A stretch of DNA of 64,000 nucleotides from Mycoplasmopsis arginini (GTDB lineage Bacteria > Bacillota_I > Bacilli_A > Mycoplasmatales > Metamycoplasmataceae). A program made the translations under genes and the position numbers. Position 1 is the stretch's first letter. Each line of letters opens with the position of its first letter. The DNA lies in assembly GCF_900660725.1 (NCBI RefSeq), contig NZ_LR215044.1, forward strand, positions 648,141 through 712,140, given 5' to 3'. Positions 1 to 12,883 of this stretch are shown piece by piece. The notes under the pieces were generated by a model. That model saw only the letters and a program-made list of their open reading frames with translations, did not search any database and was not told the DNA's origin.

Positions 1-786
1 AGAGACAAACTAGGAGTAAGATTACACTTAATTTTTGTTGATGCTGAAGAACTTGGAAAATTAGGTTCTACTGCATTTGTTTCTCAATTCTTAGAAGGTG
101 AAGCGAACAAAGAACTTTTACAAAACTCATTAGGTATGATTAACATGGATACTGTAGCTGGCGGCGATTACATGTACATCCACTCACCTGATACACGTGA
201 AGCTAAAGAAACTTACAACACATCACCTTTATTAAGAGATTTTATTAATAAAATTTCAAAAGAAAGAGCTACTGAATTAAAAGATGATTCACAAGAATTA
301 AAAATTCATCCACAATTTGTTGAGAATGAATTTAAACAAGGAGAAACAGGAGATTGATCTGACCATGCTCCATTCTATCAAATAGCTAATTTACCAGTTG
401 CTTATGTTGAATCAACAAACTTTGGTGTTAAATCTAAAAATAAAATCTACGACGGATATGCCCAAACAACAAATCCTAAAGCATGAGTTTTAAAAGATGG
501 TAAAACGACTTTAGCAGATCAAGGTAAAACATTATTAAAAAGAACATTGGAAAATGGTCAAGTTGTTTATGACTGACCAGAAGGTATGACAGATGCTGAC
601 TTCGCTGTTTTAGGTGATATTTGACATAGTGATTTAGATACATTACAATGAATCAATGAAAACATTGGAAGAAGATTCTATAAACAATTAGACACAGTAT
701 TTAATACACTAACAAGATTCTTAGAAAAAATGTATACAAAAACTGATTCGGAAATAACATACCAACAATTTAACAAAACAAATTAA
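1..786 (+). CDS. M28-family zinc peptidase, C-terminal part
   Basis: The frame is open from base 1, so the N-terminus lies outside the window; 261 residues are visible. VDAEELGKLGS near residues 14-23 and WSDHAPFYQ near 119-127 are the Glu-Glu and Asp-His metal-site motifs of M28 aminopeptidases. The segment ending IWHSDLDT is typical of the family's last metal-ligand loop. These enzymes remove N-terminal residues from peptides, which fits an organism that imports amino acids. Several Trp are encoded by TGA. A strong hairpin follows the stop. Family assignment is firm; the substrate is unknown. Confidence 0.85.
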
Positions 787-800
787 TTTTTATGTGTTTA

Positions 801-842
801 AACAAAAACATTGTGAGAATAATAATCACAATGTTTTTGTTT
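801..842 (+). terminator. Intrinsic terminator after the M28 peptidase
   Basis: A perfect 16-bp inverted repeat (ending ATTGTGA / TCACAAT) with a 9-nt loop is followed by a T-rich run. It separates the peptidase gene from plsY. Confidence 0.8.
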
Positions 843-918
843 TGGTTTTAAACACTTATTAAATAAATACTTATTAAAAAAGTACATTAATAGAAAAATA
901 ATGTAATATTTATCTATT

Positions 919-1590
919 ATGTTTAACTGAGAATATGTATGAATAAATTTAATTGTCTTATTAATGGGTTACTTAATTGGATCAATTAATATTAGTATTA
1001 TTATTTCTAAGAAAAGAAACAAAGATATTAGAACACAAGGTTCAAATAATGCGGGAGCTACAAATGCTCTTAGAGTTTTTGGCTTTAAATTTGCGGCAAT
1101 GGTTTTCACCTTTGATTTACTAAAGGCATGTATTCCAACATTAATAACATTTATTATTAAAACATTTTTAAATAATCAATTTATAATTCCTTTATTTGCT
1201 GGATTAGGCGCCTTAATTGGTCATATTTTTCCTTGTTTTTTTAAATTTAAAGGTGGGAAAGGTGTTGCTTCATTCTTTGGGCTTATCTTAGCTTTTGATT
1301 TTACAACATTTGTTTTATTAGCCTTTATATATATAATCTTTGTTTTAACAATTAAATATATTTCTATATCTTCGGTAATTACTGCAATTATTTTTGCTTT
1401 TATATCATTTATACCTTATTATTATTCAACTTGAATTTTATCTTTTATTAATACAAACATTCCGCTATGATCGCATAGTTATGTCTTGGTTTTTGGTTCA
1501 ATTTTAATTTTATTAAAACATATACCAAACTATGTTAGATTAGTGAATAAAGAAGAAAAAAAGATAGATTTCAAAAACTACATAAAATAA
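919..1590 (+). CDS. plsY: Glycerol-3-phosphate acyltransferase PlsY
   Basis: This 223-residue polytopic membrane protein transfers acyl groups from acyl-phosphate to glycerol-3-phosphate, the first step of phospholipid synthesis. Family motifs are visible in order: GYLIGSIN in the first membrane segment, GSNNAGATNALR (conserved Ser and Asn-Ala-Gly-Ala block), and the loop FKGGKGVASFFG. I chose the ATG at 919 because it restores the complete first helix (MFNWEYVWINLIV, two TGA Trp); the later ATG at 964 would cut it. No good Shine-Dalgarno precedes it, but a TAATAT box lies about 10 nt upstream, so the mRNA may be nearly leaderless. The length is close to the family norm. Confidence 0.93.
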
Positions 1591-1595
1591 TAAAA

Positions 1596-1622
1596 TTAGC
1601 AATTAACATCTCAAAGTGCTAA
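1596..1622 (+). promoter_or_regulatory. Degenerate CIRCE operator for HrcA
   Basis: The arms TTAGCAATT and AAGTGCTAA flank a 9-nt spacer, matching the CIRCE arrangement TTAGCACTC-N9-GAGTGCTAA with three changed bases, all at the inner ends of the arms. It lies about 50 bp before hrcA-grpE, where autoregulation by HrcA is expected. No equally good copy was seen elsewhere in the window, including before lon. Confidence 0.85.
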
Positions 1623-1673
1623 AATAGTGCTAAAATTATATTATTAAATTTATTAAGGAGATGTTTTTTATTT

Positions 1674-2666
1674 ATGGAATTAAAAAATCGTCATATTGAA
1701 ATTTTTAAGATGATTGTCGAAATTTTCTTTGATACTGGCGAACCAGTTGGTTCAAAAAAATTAGTAGAAGCTAAACACTTATCATTTTCTTCAGCAACAA
1801 TAAGAAACATAATGTCTGATTTGGAAAAAATTGGTTATTTAGAAAAACCACATGTTTCAGGGGGGAGAATCCCTTCAACAGCTGGCCTTGAATACTATAC
1901 AAAAAATATTGCTTATAATCCTAAAAAGTTTTTTAATAAAAATTTAAATGACATTTTAATTAAAAAAAGATTAAGTATCGATTCAACATTAGATGAAGCG
2001 GCTAGTTTAATTAGTAAAATGGCTCATTTTACTGTAGTTGCAACCTCCAATAACAAGGATGAAAAATTGAAAAGTATTCAACTAACACCTCTAGATTCTA
2101 CTTCTGCGGTTATAGTTATTGTTACAAGTAGTGGAAATGTACAAAACAAACTTTTTGATTTTGATGAAGGAATTTTATTAAATGATTTAAGAATCGCTGT
2201 TAGATTGTTCAAGGAAAGGTTAATTGATACGCCTTTAATTGAATTATCAGCCAAAGCTTCAGCATTACTGCCTCTTTTTAAAGAAAAAATTGGAAATTAT
2301 GAAAAAGTATTAGAAAAATTTATTAAGACAGTATTTGTGTTTGAAGAAAAAATCCAAAATAAAACATATAATAAAAACGCTATGATTCTTTCTAAAAATA
2401 TTTCTCGGGAAGAATTAGTTGACTTATTAGATTTAATTGAAAAACATTCAGTGTGATCTACAATTGAAAACAATTTAGATGAAGATAATAAAATAAAACT
2501 GGATTTTTCACGTGAAAATTTAAATATTATTAGTAAAAAAATAGATTTTGAAAATGATAAAAATATCAAAGAAATTTCAATAATGGGTCCTAAAAATATT
2601 GACATCGACGAGACATTAGAAGCTTTAGAAATGCTTGAAAAAATTGTTCAAAAAGGAGATAAATAA
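1674..2666 (+). CDS. hrcA: Heat-inducible transcription repressor HrcA
   Basis: HrcA binds CIRCE operators and represses chaperone genes. The 330-residue product has the N-terminal winged-helix region with the family block FDTGEPVGSKKL and the recognition segment SSATIRNIMSDLEKIGYLEKPHVS within the first 65 residues, then GGRIPSTAGLEYY. The C-terminal GAF-like region is more divergent. One TGA (Trp) lies at 2454. AAGGAG ends 13 nt before the ATG, a rather long spacing; the out-of-frame ATG at 1661 is not used. The stop overlaps the grpE start by one base, so the two are translationally coupled. A CIRCE copy upstream indicates autoregulation. Confidence 0.96.
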
Positions 2667-3484
2667 TGGTGAAATTTAATAAATTTGACAAAGTATCATT
2701 TGAAGTTGTCGAAAAGAATAATTATGATATAAAGAAAACAAAATATCACTACATTTGAGGGTATGATGAAGTAGATCAAAAAGTTTTAGAAATTTTAAAA
2801 GACGGTAAAGATATAAGTGATAATGAAAAGACTTTAAAAATTAAAAAAACACTTTACACATTGAAACTTTTATCTGTTAAAAAAATAGATAGTAAAACAA
2901 AAGAGTTGGTTGAAATAAATGAGTTTCTAAAATCAGAACTGGAAAAAACTAACTTAAAAAATCAAGATCAAAATGAATTGATAAAAAAATATCAAAGTGA
3001 ACTTGAAGATTTAAAGGTCAAATCTCTTATCGAAACTAATAAATTTAAAGAAGAAGTAATTGCAATTCAAAAGAAAGCACAAGATGCAATAAATGAACAT
3101 AAACAAAAAAATAATGATCATCAAGAGATTCAAATTGCTGAAGCAAGAAAATACGCTCTACAATCATTTATTGAAAATTTAATTCAGCCTTTAAATAATT
3201 TTGAAAAAGCAATTATCGCAGCTGAAAAAATTGATAATGATGTATTAAAGAACTTTATAATTGGTTTTAATATGCTATATAAACAGGTAGAAAACGTTTT
3301 ATTTGATTTTGGATTAACAAAAATTATCCCTAAGATTGGAGAAATGTTTGATCCAAATATTCATCAAGTATATGAATTAGCAAGTTCAGATTTAGAAAAA
3401 GACACAATTTTAGAAGTAAAAAATATTGGTTATAAATTACATGATCGTACAATAAAACCAGCATTAGTTGTTGTTTCTAAATAA
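2666..3484 (+). CDS. grpE: GrpE, DnaK nucleotide exchange factor
   Basis: GrpE releases ADP from DnaK in the DnaK-DnaJ chaperone cycle. The ATG shares its A with the hrcA stop. The central part is a long charged coiled coil (about residues 75-160), followed by the family beta-domain with FDPNIHQVYE and the terminal motif GYKLHDRTIKPALVVV. At 272 residues it is longer than a typical GrpE (about 190-200). The extra N-terminal 65-70 residues include a YIWGYDEVD segment encoded with one TGA. The gene shares the CIRCE-controlled transcript with hrcA. Starting at the internal ATG 2861 would still leave a GrpE core, but the coupled start is better supported. Confidence 0.94.
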
Positions 3485-3556
3485 TTCGCTATTTTTTCGC
3501 AAATTAATTAATAAACAAAATAACTAGATTAAAATAACAAAAGAAAAGAGGAAAAA

Positions 3557-6067
3557 ATGAAATTACCATTTATACCAGTTAAAAAACAAATTCTTTTACC
3601 TTACGATAACGACGAAATTAGAGTTGGAAAAGCTAATTCAATTTTAGCAATGAATCTTTCATTAAATAGCGTAGAAAATAAGAATAAAATTTTAGTTACT
3701 TTTATTAAAGAACAATATGTAGCAGCCGAAAGTATCACAAGTTCTTCAATGCTAGAAGAATATGGTGTTGTTGTTACAATAAAAAACATAATAGAAAATT
3801 CAGGCGTTTATAAACTACTTTTAGAATGTGGCAAAGCGGTAAAAATAGAAAATATTTATAATCAAGACGAAAATAATCAAGAAAGCCCATATGTTTTTGC
3901 TTCATTTGAAGAAGAAAAAAAGGCAAAATCTTCAAAAGTAAAATTTGAAAAGATTTTACCAGCAATTGATTATTTAAATTCTTTTGCTTCTAAATTAGAT
4001 GTCTCACCTCAAATGCCTAAAATATTTAATAAAGATTTTGTAGACCAAATAGCTTTAAAAAACTTTATTAGTAGAATTAACATTTTATTTGTAGATAAAA
4101 AAGATATAGAAGAAAACAAATTAAATAAAAGTATTTGAAATGGTGTTTCTTCTATTAAGAAAAATTTCAGCAGAGATGAGTTATTAAATTTATTACCATT
4201 ATCTAATGAATCATTAATTAAAGCATTAACAGACAGATTTATTTGAAAATTAGAGTCAAGTAATGTGGAAATGGAATTAACTGCTAAAATGAACGAAGAA
4301 ATGGAAAACTCACAAAGAGATTTCTTACTTCGTGAAAAAATTAAGCAATTAAGACAAATGTTAAATGAAGGATCAACCGATAATGCTGAAAACATTGAAA
4401 AAGATCCTGAAGCAAGTAAAAAATATCCAACTTACGTTCTAAATGCACTTAAAGCTGAACAAGCAAGATTAGCATCAATGATGGCTTCAAGTCCAGAAGC
4501 TAATATTTCAAAAACATATATTGATTTAATTTTAGCTTTACCATGAAGAAAAGTAAGCAAAGAATTAATTGATATTAATCATGTTAGAGAAGTACTTGAC
4601 AAACATCATTTTGGTCTAAAAAAACCTAAAGAAAGAATTTTAGAATTTATATCAGTTTTAACACACACAAAAAGCAATAAGAGTGAAAAAGAATATACCC
4701 CAATAAAAAATGATCCTGATCATTTTATTGATTCAAATCTATTTGTTCATCAAACGGGAGACACATTAAACAACTCAGTAAACAATATCCCTATTTTAAC
4801 TTTAATCGGCCCTCCAGGAACTGGTAAAACCACACTAGCTAAATCTATTGCTGAAGCCTTACAAAGAAAATTTATTAAAGTTTCATTGGGTGGAGTTAAA
4901 GATGAAAGTGAAATTAGAGGCCATAGAAAAACCTATGTTGGAGCTATGCCAGGAAAAATTATTTCAGCAATTAAAAAAGCCGGAGTTTCTAACCCAGTTA
5001 TTTTATTAGATGAAATTGATAAAATGTCTTCTGACTTTAGAGGTGATCCAACAAGTGCTATGCTGGAAGTTCTAGATCCAGAACAAAATGCTAACTTTCA
5101 AGATCATTATTTAGATTTAGAATATGATTTATCAAAAGTATTATTCATTGCTACTGCTAACTACTATGATTCCATTCCCGCTGCATTAATCGACCGTGTG
5201 GAATTATTGGAATTATCAACTTATACAACAATTGAAAAAATGGAGATTGCAAAAAGCCATTTAATTCCAAAAGTGTTATCTCAAAATGCTTTATTAGCCT
5301 CACAAATTCAAATTTCAGATGAAGTATTAGAATTTATAATCCGCTCATACACACGTGAAAGCGGAGTTCGTGAATTAAAGCGTTTATTAGATAGCATTGC
5401 GCGTAAAATTGTTGTTAAAATCTTAGACAAAGAAGTTAAAGATGAATTTGTAGTAACAAAAGAAGTTGTTGTTGACTTTTTAGGTCCAATAAGATTTGAT
5501 GAAGATGAAAATGAAAACAAAGATCAAGTTGGTGTTGTAAACGGTTTAGCTTATACAAGTTTTGGTGGTTCTACTTTAGCAATTGAAGTAACTACTTTCC
5601 CTGGAAAAGAAGGGTTAAGATTAACAGGTCATTTAAAAGATGTTATGAAAGAATCAGCACAAATCGCCTTAGCATATGTTAGAGCAAATGCTGAAAAATT
5701 TGGAATTGATTTTGATTTTGAAAATAAATCAATTCATATTCACGTACCTGCTGGAGCTATACCTAAAGATGGTCCATCAGCCGGTGTAACATTCACAACT
5801 TCAATTATTAGTGCATTATCTAAAAAACCAGTACCAGCAAATATTGGAATGACTGGTGAAATTACCTTAAGAGGAAAAGTTTTACCAATTGGTGGATTAA
5901 AGGAAAAATCACTAGCAGCTTCTCAATTTGGAATTAAGAAAATATTTATCCCTTATGATAACAAGAAAAACTTAATTGATGTTCCCGAAGAAGTAAAAAA
6001 AGAAGTTGAATTTATTCCTGTTAAATACTACAATGAAATTTACGATGAAATTTTTCAATCAAAATAA
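3557..6067 (+). CDS. lon: ATP-dependent serine protease Lon (LonA type)
   Basis: Lon is a hexameric AAA+ protease that degrades misfolded and regulatory proteins. The 836-residue product has the N-terminal substrate domain, a coiled linker around residues 240-300, Walker A GPPGTGKT at 418-425, Walker B LLDEIDKMS, and the protease domain with DGPSAGVT (catalytic Ser741) and GGLKEKSLAA (catalytic Lys784, the second Lys). The 43-residue Ser-Lys spacing equals that of E. coli Lon. Two or more Trp are TGA-coded. AGAGGAAAAA precedes the ATG. No CIRCE-like repeat is visible in the 72-bp upstream gap. A bidirectional terminator follows. Confidence 0.97.
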
Positions 6068-6088
6068 AGTTAATAAATAATAATTAAA

Positions 6089-6118
6089 AAAACACGCCCC
6101 TTTAATGTTGCGTGTTTT
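6089..6118. terminator. Bidirectional intrinsic terminator
   Basis: Stem AAAACACGC / GCGTGTTTT (9 bp, 12-nt loop) with A and T runs on the two sides. It lies between convergent lon and the minus-strand remnant and can serve both. Confidence 0.75.
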
Positions 6119-6122
6119 AATT

Positions 6123-6830
6123 TTAAATATTAAGTTCTTTCATAATGTCAAGATAATATGCAAAAGGAAAACTTTGGTTATTAATTTCAGAAAATCTATA
6201 GTCGCAAATTAAAAAGTCAAGAATTTTCTTTTTATTAATTACTTTATTTGAAACAAATGGTCTTGTGCTTTCCTCAAAATTAAAAGATTCGTAATATTTA
6301 TCTCTTTCTTTTGCAAAATACACAAATTTAAAATATGCTTTATCTTGAAAAAATAACTTTTTAAATTTTGATAATCTTCTTGATTATTTATTCTTAGTCA
6401 GGTCTTTGTATATTCTTTATTTTTTCAAAATTGGTAAATTTTTTATAAGCTTCATCTTTAGCTTCACTAATCTTGCCCATAGAAAATAAAGGACCAAAGG
6501 TAAAGAATTCAACGAATATTAAAGTTAAACCAACTGCACTATCCTTAAAATCAACAAGAATAAGAACCAATGACACAAGTGTAATAAGGATAAAAAGCGC
6601 AAAAGCAACATTATACCCAGTATTACCTATTTATTTTTTATTCAATAAATTTCTTAAAAATTCATTACTTTGTCACTAGCTTGAGCACTATATCTTTTAA
6701 ATTGCACAATAGCATTAAATTTAGAAAATAAATAGAAGGCCTTTCCTTTATGTGAAAAATATTTTGCACTAAGTATCAACGGCATGAAAACCACAAAGCC
6801 CATAATAATTAAAATTGCTGTAATTATTTA
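6123..6830 (-). pseudogene. Decayed membrane-protein gene (three frame-disrupted pieces)
   Basis: Reading the minus strand with TGA as Trp gives three adjacent open pieces in different frames. The first (about 6830-6664) starts with a hydrophobic segment including IMGFVVFMPLIL and ends at a TAA. The second (about 6630-6394) holds two hydrophobic segments (ALFILITLVSLVLILVDF and VGLTLIFVEFFTFG). The third (about 6384-6123) is hydrophilic, contains FVYFAKERDKYYESF and ends DIMKELNI. Each piece codes plausibly, but stops in all frames separate them and none has its own good ribosome site. It is best read as one degraded integral membrane protein. I do not recognise the family. It lies just downstream of gapA in the same direction. 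Confidence 0.6.
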
Positions 6831-6838
6831 AGGCCTTA

Positions 6839-7840
<1,002 letters not shown>

Positions 7841-7967
7841 TTTTCTCCTTTAATATGTAAATTTTAAAAAAATATTATTATATAAATTATATCCTTTTTT
7901 AAATTTTAAAATGTTTGGGATGTTAAAAAAAGTGCTTATTTTATTGTTTTTTTTAAAAAAAATAAAC

Positions 7968-8176
7968 AACATCCTTAAAAATATTGGTAATTTAACGATA
8001 GATGAATTTGAACAATATGCAGAACAAATTAAATAATTAACGTATGCCTTATTATAAATATATTTCTAAAACAGTTGATTATGATAAAACTATTCAATCC
8101 TTTTTTAGAAGATTTTTGATTACCTAATGATTTTAGTGAAATAGAATACTTTGAGAAATTTAAAGAAAATTATTAA
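7968..8176 (+). pseudogene. Gene debris: short, frame-shifted fragments
   Basis: The 430 bp between gapA and the HAD gene hold no intact gene but are not structureless. A protein-like tail ending FEQYAEQIK stops at 8036. An ATG at 8044 opens MPYYKYISKTVDYDKT and stops at 8127, while a shifted frame continues PFLEDFWLPNDFSEIEYFEKF to a stop at 8176. This looks like the 3' ends of one or two lost genes with a frameshift. The family is not recognised. A patch of higher G+C at about 8178-8225 follows, then a terminator. These could also be chance reading frames. Confidence 0.35.
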
Positions 8177-8232
8177 ATATAGAAGGGACGTGGCGAGCAA
8201 TAAAATTGTCGACTATATCGAACCATGATAAT

Positions 8233-8270
8233 AAAAAATGTAAACTAAATTTAAAAAGTTTACATTTTTT
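8233..8270. terminator. Intrinsic terminator, effective on the minus strand
   Basis: A 14-bp stem AAAAAATGTAAACT / AGTTTACATTTTTT with a 10-nt loop is flanked by A/T runs. It sits directly after the stop of the minus-strand HAD gene. Confidence 0.75.
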
Positions 8271-9077
8271 TTATTGTGATTCTATTTGTTTTACAGCTTT
8301 TGCTACACCAGCTTTTTTGTAAGAAGGACCCACTCATTTGGCTTGAGACTTAATATTATTAAGTGAGTTTTTCATAGCAACAAAAGCACCTACATACGGA
8401 ATTGTTGAAGTGTCATTGCCTGAATCACCAAAATGAACAGTATCAACAGGATTAATATTTAAAAGTTTGCAAACATATTCAATTCCCATTCCCTTTGTTG
8501 CATTTATATCATTGATTTCGATTGCATAGCCTCTTGAAACAATATGTAATGATAAGTTTTTAAACTTAGATGATAAGAACTCAACTAATTTTTTAATACC
8601 TTTTTTGCTTGTTCCAAAAGTAATGATTTTAGTAGCATTTGTTATTCTGGGAATTTCATCATATGTTTTTTGAATTAATTTTTTTATTCAAGGTCTAAAA
8701 ACCTTTAATTTTGTCGAGGTTCCATAAATTGTATTACCACTGTTATAAATAATAAACAATTTATTTTCCTTTAATACTTCTGTTATCTCCATAACAGTAT
8801 CTTTTTTAATTTCATGTTTAACAATAACATCACCTTTATTATTAACAATTAGCCCACCATTTTGACAAATAACATATGGTGCTTCGGTTTTTTGTGCTAA
8901 ATCTAGAACATATTCAGAAGCAAAACGACCGGTCGCAATAATAAAAGGTGTACCACTTTGGTTTTTCTCTTTAACAATATTTAAGTTATCTAAACTAATT
9001 CCTTCTTTTGTTTTTGGTAAATCTAATAAGGTGCCATCTAAGTCTGTAAAGTATGCTTTAGGTTTAAAGTTAATCAT
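8271..9077 (-). CDS. HAD-superfamily phosphatase, Cof/YkrA-like (HAD-IIB)
   Basis: This is a 268-residue cytosolic sugar-phosphate or nucleotide-type phosphatase; the substrate is unknown. HAD motif I is FTDLDGTLL near residues 10-18, with the Asp nucleophile and second Asp of DLDGT. Motif II is IIATGR near 46-51. Motif IV is VHFGDSGNDTSTIPYVGAFVAM, the Cof-type GDxxND block. The order and length fit HAD-IIB. Three internal Trp codons are TGA. It lies 8 nt downstream of the trx copy A stop and is probably cotranscribed with it. Confidence 0.9.
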
Positions 9078-9085
9078 TTTGTCGA

Positions 9086-9385
9086 TTATTTAAATTGATT
9101 TTTTAATTCTTCAGCTGGCATATATCCTACGGTGTGGTTAACTAATTTACCATCTTTAAAGTAAAATAGTGAAGGAATACTTGAAACATTCATTTCTCTT
9201 GCGAATGCAATGTTTTGGTCAACATCAAAATCAAAAACATTAATACCTTCATCTGAAGATGCTAAACGTTCTAATTCAGGACCTACCATTTGGCAAGGAG
9301 GACATCAAACAGCTCTAAAAGCTATAATTGCTTTTCCTTCTAAATGTTGGTTATTTAATTCGTTTTGTAATAATTTCTTATACAT
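9086..9385 (-). CDS. trx: Thioredoxin, copy A (active site WCPPC)
   Basis: This 99-residue cytosolic thiol-disulfide reductase is slightly shorter than the usual 105 or so. The redox motif at residues 27-31 reads WCPPC (Cys28 and Cys31; the Trp is TGA). The cis-Pro segment SSIPSLFYFKDGK and the C-terminal VGYMPAEEL are standard. Copy B, 477 bp away, reads WCPTC and otherwise differs only by Asn8 to Ser. A Pro for Thr change between the cysteines could shift the redox potential (inference). GGAG precedes the ATG as in copy B. It is transcribed after the truncated proS remnant and before the HAD gene. Confidence 0.93.
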
Positions 9386-9407
9386 AATTTTCTCCTTTAT
9401 TTTTAAA

Positions 9408-9858
9408 CTAGTAAGCTCTTGTAAAAATAACAACTCTATCAGTTTTTTTATTTGTGTAAAAACAGTTTTCATTTTTAACTTCTATATCAATATTGAATGG
9501 AATACAACGAGTTGAAGCACCTGTTTCTTCTTTAATTTTGTCTTCATCTTCACCATCACCATCAAATTTAGTTAATACAAGATGACCTTTTTTCAATAAA
9601 TGACTTAAATTCTTCATAATTTGAAGCAATTTTAATATTGTTTTGTAATCTTGATTTAGCTTTATTTAAAAGATTAATTTGAATATCATTAAGTAATTCT
9701 TTAACTTTATAAGTAATTTCATCGATTGAAACTAAAATCTTTTCTAATGTATCTCTTCTTACTAAAACAACTTTATTTTCATTCAAATCTCTTGGACCAA
9801 TTTTGATTCTTTTAATGGTGTTCCATGAATTTCTGAGTTTGCAGCCTTATAGCCGGTA
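9408..9858 (-). pseudogene. proS 3' fragment in the duplicated block
   Basis: This copy of the C-terminal ~145 codons of prolyl-tRNA synthetase begins abruptly at GYKAANSEIHGT without a start codon. An extra T in a homopolymer at about 9590 breaks the frame, and a 2-bp insertion near 9811 breaks it again. It still ends in the ProRS-type terminal Arg-Ala-Tyr. It cannot make a functional synthetase; intact proS lies upstream. It is a by-product of the tandem duplication that created trx copy A. Confidence 0.9.
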
Positions 9859-9862
9859 TCGA

Positions 9863-10162
9863 TTATTTAAATTGATTTTTTAATTCTTCAGCTGGCATGT
9901 ATCCTACGGTGTGGTTAACTAATTTACCATCTTTAAAGTAAAATAGTGAAGGAATACTTGAAACATTCATTTCTCTTGCGAATGCAATGTTTTGGTCAAC
10001 ATCAAAATCAAAAACATTAATACCTTCATCTGAAGATGCTAAACGTTCTAATTCAGGACCTACCATTTGGCAAGTAGGACATCAAACAGCTCTAAAAGCT
10101 ATAATTGCTTTTCCTTCTAAATGTTGATTATTTAATTCGCTTTGTAATAATTTCTTATACAT
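9863..10162 (-). CDS. trx: Thioredoxin, copy B (active site WCPTC)
   Basis: This 99-residue thioredoxin reduces protein disulfides with electrons from thioredoxin reductase. The active site at residues 27-31 is WCPTC, and the SSIPSLFYF cis-Pro region is intact. It starts 22 nt after the proS stop with GGAG before the ATG, so it is the second gene of a proS-trx operon and presumably the ancestral copy. Its C-terminal 67 residues are identical to copy A, so the duplication is recent. Confidence 0.95.
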
Positions 10163-10184
10163 AATTTTCTCCTTTATTTTTAAA

Positions 10185-11618
<1,434 letters not shown>

Positions 11619-11668
11619 AACTTATAATTTTATCTATTTTTTATCTTTTTTTATAAAATAAAAAAATA

Positions 11669-11687
11669 AACAGGCTTTAGGCCTGTT
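11669..11687 (-). terminator. Intrinsic terminator of deoB
   Basis: Stem AACAGGC / GCCTGTT with a 5-nt loop, followed on the minus strand by a T-rich tract. It overlaps the last bases of the deoB stop codon. Confidence 0.7.
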
Positions 11688-12870
11688 AAACTAAATCATC
11701 AAAAATATCTTCACCAGTAGAAACAGTTGGGACACCAAAGTTTCTAGCAACAATATTTCCTGCAGTTCCTAAACCTTTTAGAGTTCCTAAAACTTTTGGA
11801 GTTTTAAATGATTTTGAATAAATTGTTAATGGTAATGTTTCTCTTGTGTGGTCTGGGCCAAAAGTAGGATCATTTCCATGGTCAGAAGTCATTATTAATA
11901 AATCATCTTCTCTCATTGCATTAATTAATTTTGCCAATTTAATATCTAATTTAGAAACATTTTGACTATATCCAATTGGATCTTCACGGTGCCCATAATG
12001 GCTATCAAATTGTACTAAGTTAACAAAGATAAATTGGTTTTCTGAACTTGATGAAGCGATATCAATTGCTATATCCATATTTTCATTGTCAGAAGCTGGA
12101 CCATAAACTTTGTCAATGCCAACACCTGTAAAAATATCATTAATTTTTCCAACAGCGATAACTTCAACACCAGCTTTTTGTAAATCTTCTAAAATAATGT
12201 GACCTGTTGGTCTATTTGCGAAATCATGTCTGTTAAAAGTTCTTGTAAATTTACCATCTTCATAAACAAAAGGTCTTGAAATAACTCTAGCAACATTTCA
12301 CTCAGGTTTTGAAGAACAAATTGCTCTCGCTCTTTTTGCATATTCAGTAAGTTTGTCAACGCCTAAGGTTTTTTCATCACCGATAATTTGTAATGTTGAA
12401 TCAGGAGAGGTATAAATAATCATGTCACCCTTTTCCATATGTTGATGACCTAATTCAGCAAGAATAACTGTTCCTGATGCATTTCTATTACCAATAATTT
12501 TTCTTCCATCAAAAGCTTTAGATAATTCGGCAACTAAATCTTCTGGAAAACCTTTCTCAGTAAATTGAGGATTAGGAGTTTCAGTATAAATTCCCATCAT
12601 TTCTCAATGACCCGTTAATGTGTCTTTTCCATTTGACATTTCGTGAATTTTAGCCATGTATGCTAAAGGTTTTTTTACTCTTTGAGTGTGCCCTGCAACT
12701 TTTGCTATTTCAGTTATTCCTAAAGCTTTTCATGTTGGTATTTCTAAAGGTAGAGCTTCAGAAGCGTGCAATAAACTATTTGCCCCCTTATCTCCAAATT
12801 CTGCCTGACGAGGTTCAGGTCCAATTCCTAATCCATCAGTAACAATAAAAAATATACGTTTAAATTTCAT
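11686..12870 (-). CDS. deoB: Phosphopentomutase DeoB
   Basis: This 394-residue alkaline-phosphatase-superfamily enzyme interconverts (deoxy)ribose-1-phosphate and -5-phosphate, feeding salvaged nucleosides into central metabolism. The N-terminal metal site reads FIVTDGLGIG, followed by the family blocks KDTLTGHWEMMG and FNRHDFANRPTG. The C-terminal metal ligands are in MTSDHGNDPTF and DHTRETLPL. GPEP and TPNP segments fit DeoB rather than a phosphoglycerate mutase. GGAGAAAAT precedes the ATG. It lies 13 nt downstream of the DUF1846 gene on the same strand, so the two are probably cotranscribed. Confidence 0.95.
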
Positions 12871-12883
12871 ATTTTCTCCTTAT

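Larger units (their letters stand above)
9082..9858. repeat. Tandem duplication, copy A (trx + 3' end of proS)
   Basis: This 777-bp block is followed immediately by a near-identical block (copy B, about 9859-10628). Both contain a complete trx and the 3' part of proS. The join is visible around 9855-9860, where proS sequence runs straight into TCGATTATTTAAATTG, the sequence found at 9082 after trx copy A. Divergence is low: a handful of substitutions and two small indels in copy A. Confidence 0.9.

Noticed and set aside
3485..3556. TTCGCTATTTTTTCGC before lon as a possible CIRCE or operator
   Set aside because: It does not match CIRCE arms and has no 9-nt-spaced inverted repeat.
6123..6830. 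Relation of the decayed membrane-protein gene to the intact two-helix protein at 58929-59570
   Set aside because: Both have hydrophobic segments followed by a charged tail, but no aligned motif could be seen by eye.
9210..9515. 101-codon plus-strand frame
   Set aside because: It runs antisense across trx copy A and the proS remnant; no start signal and no protein-like features.
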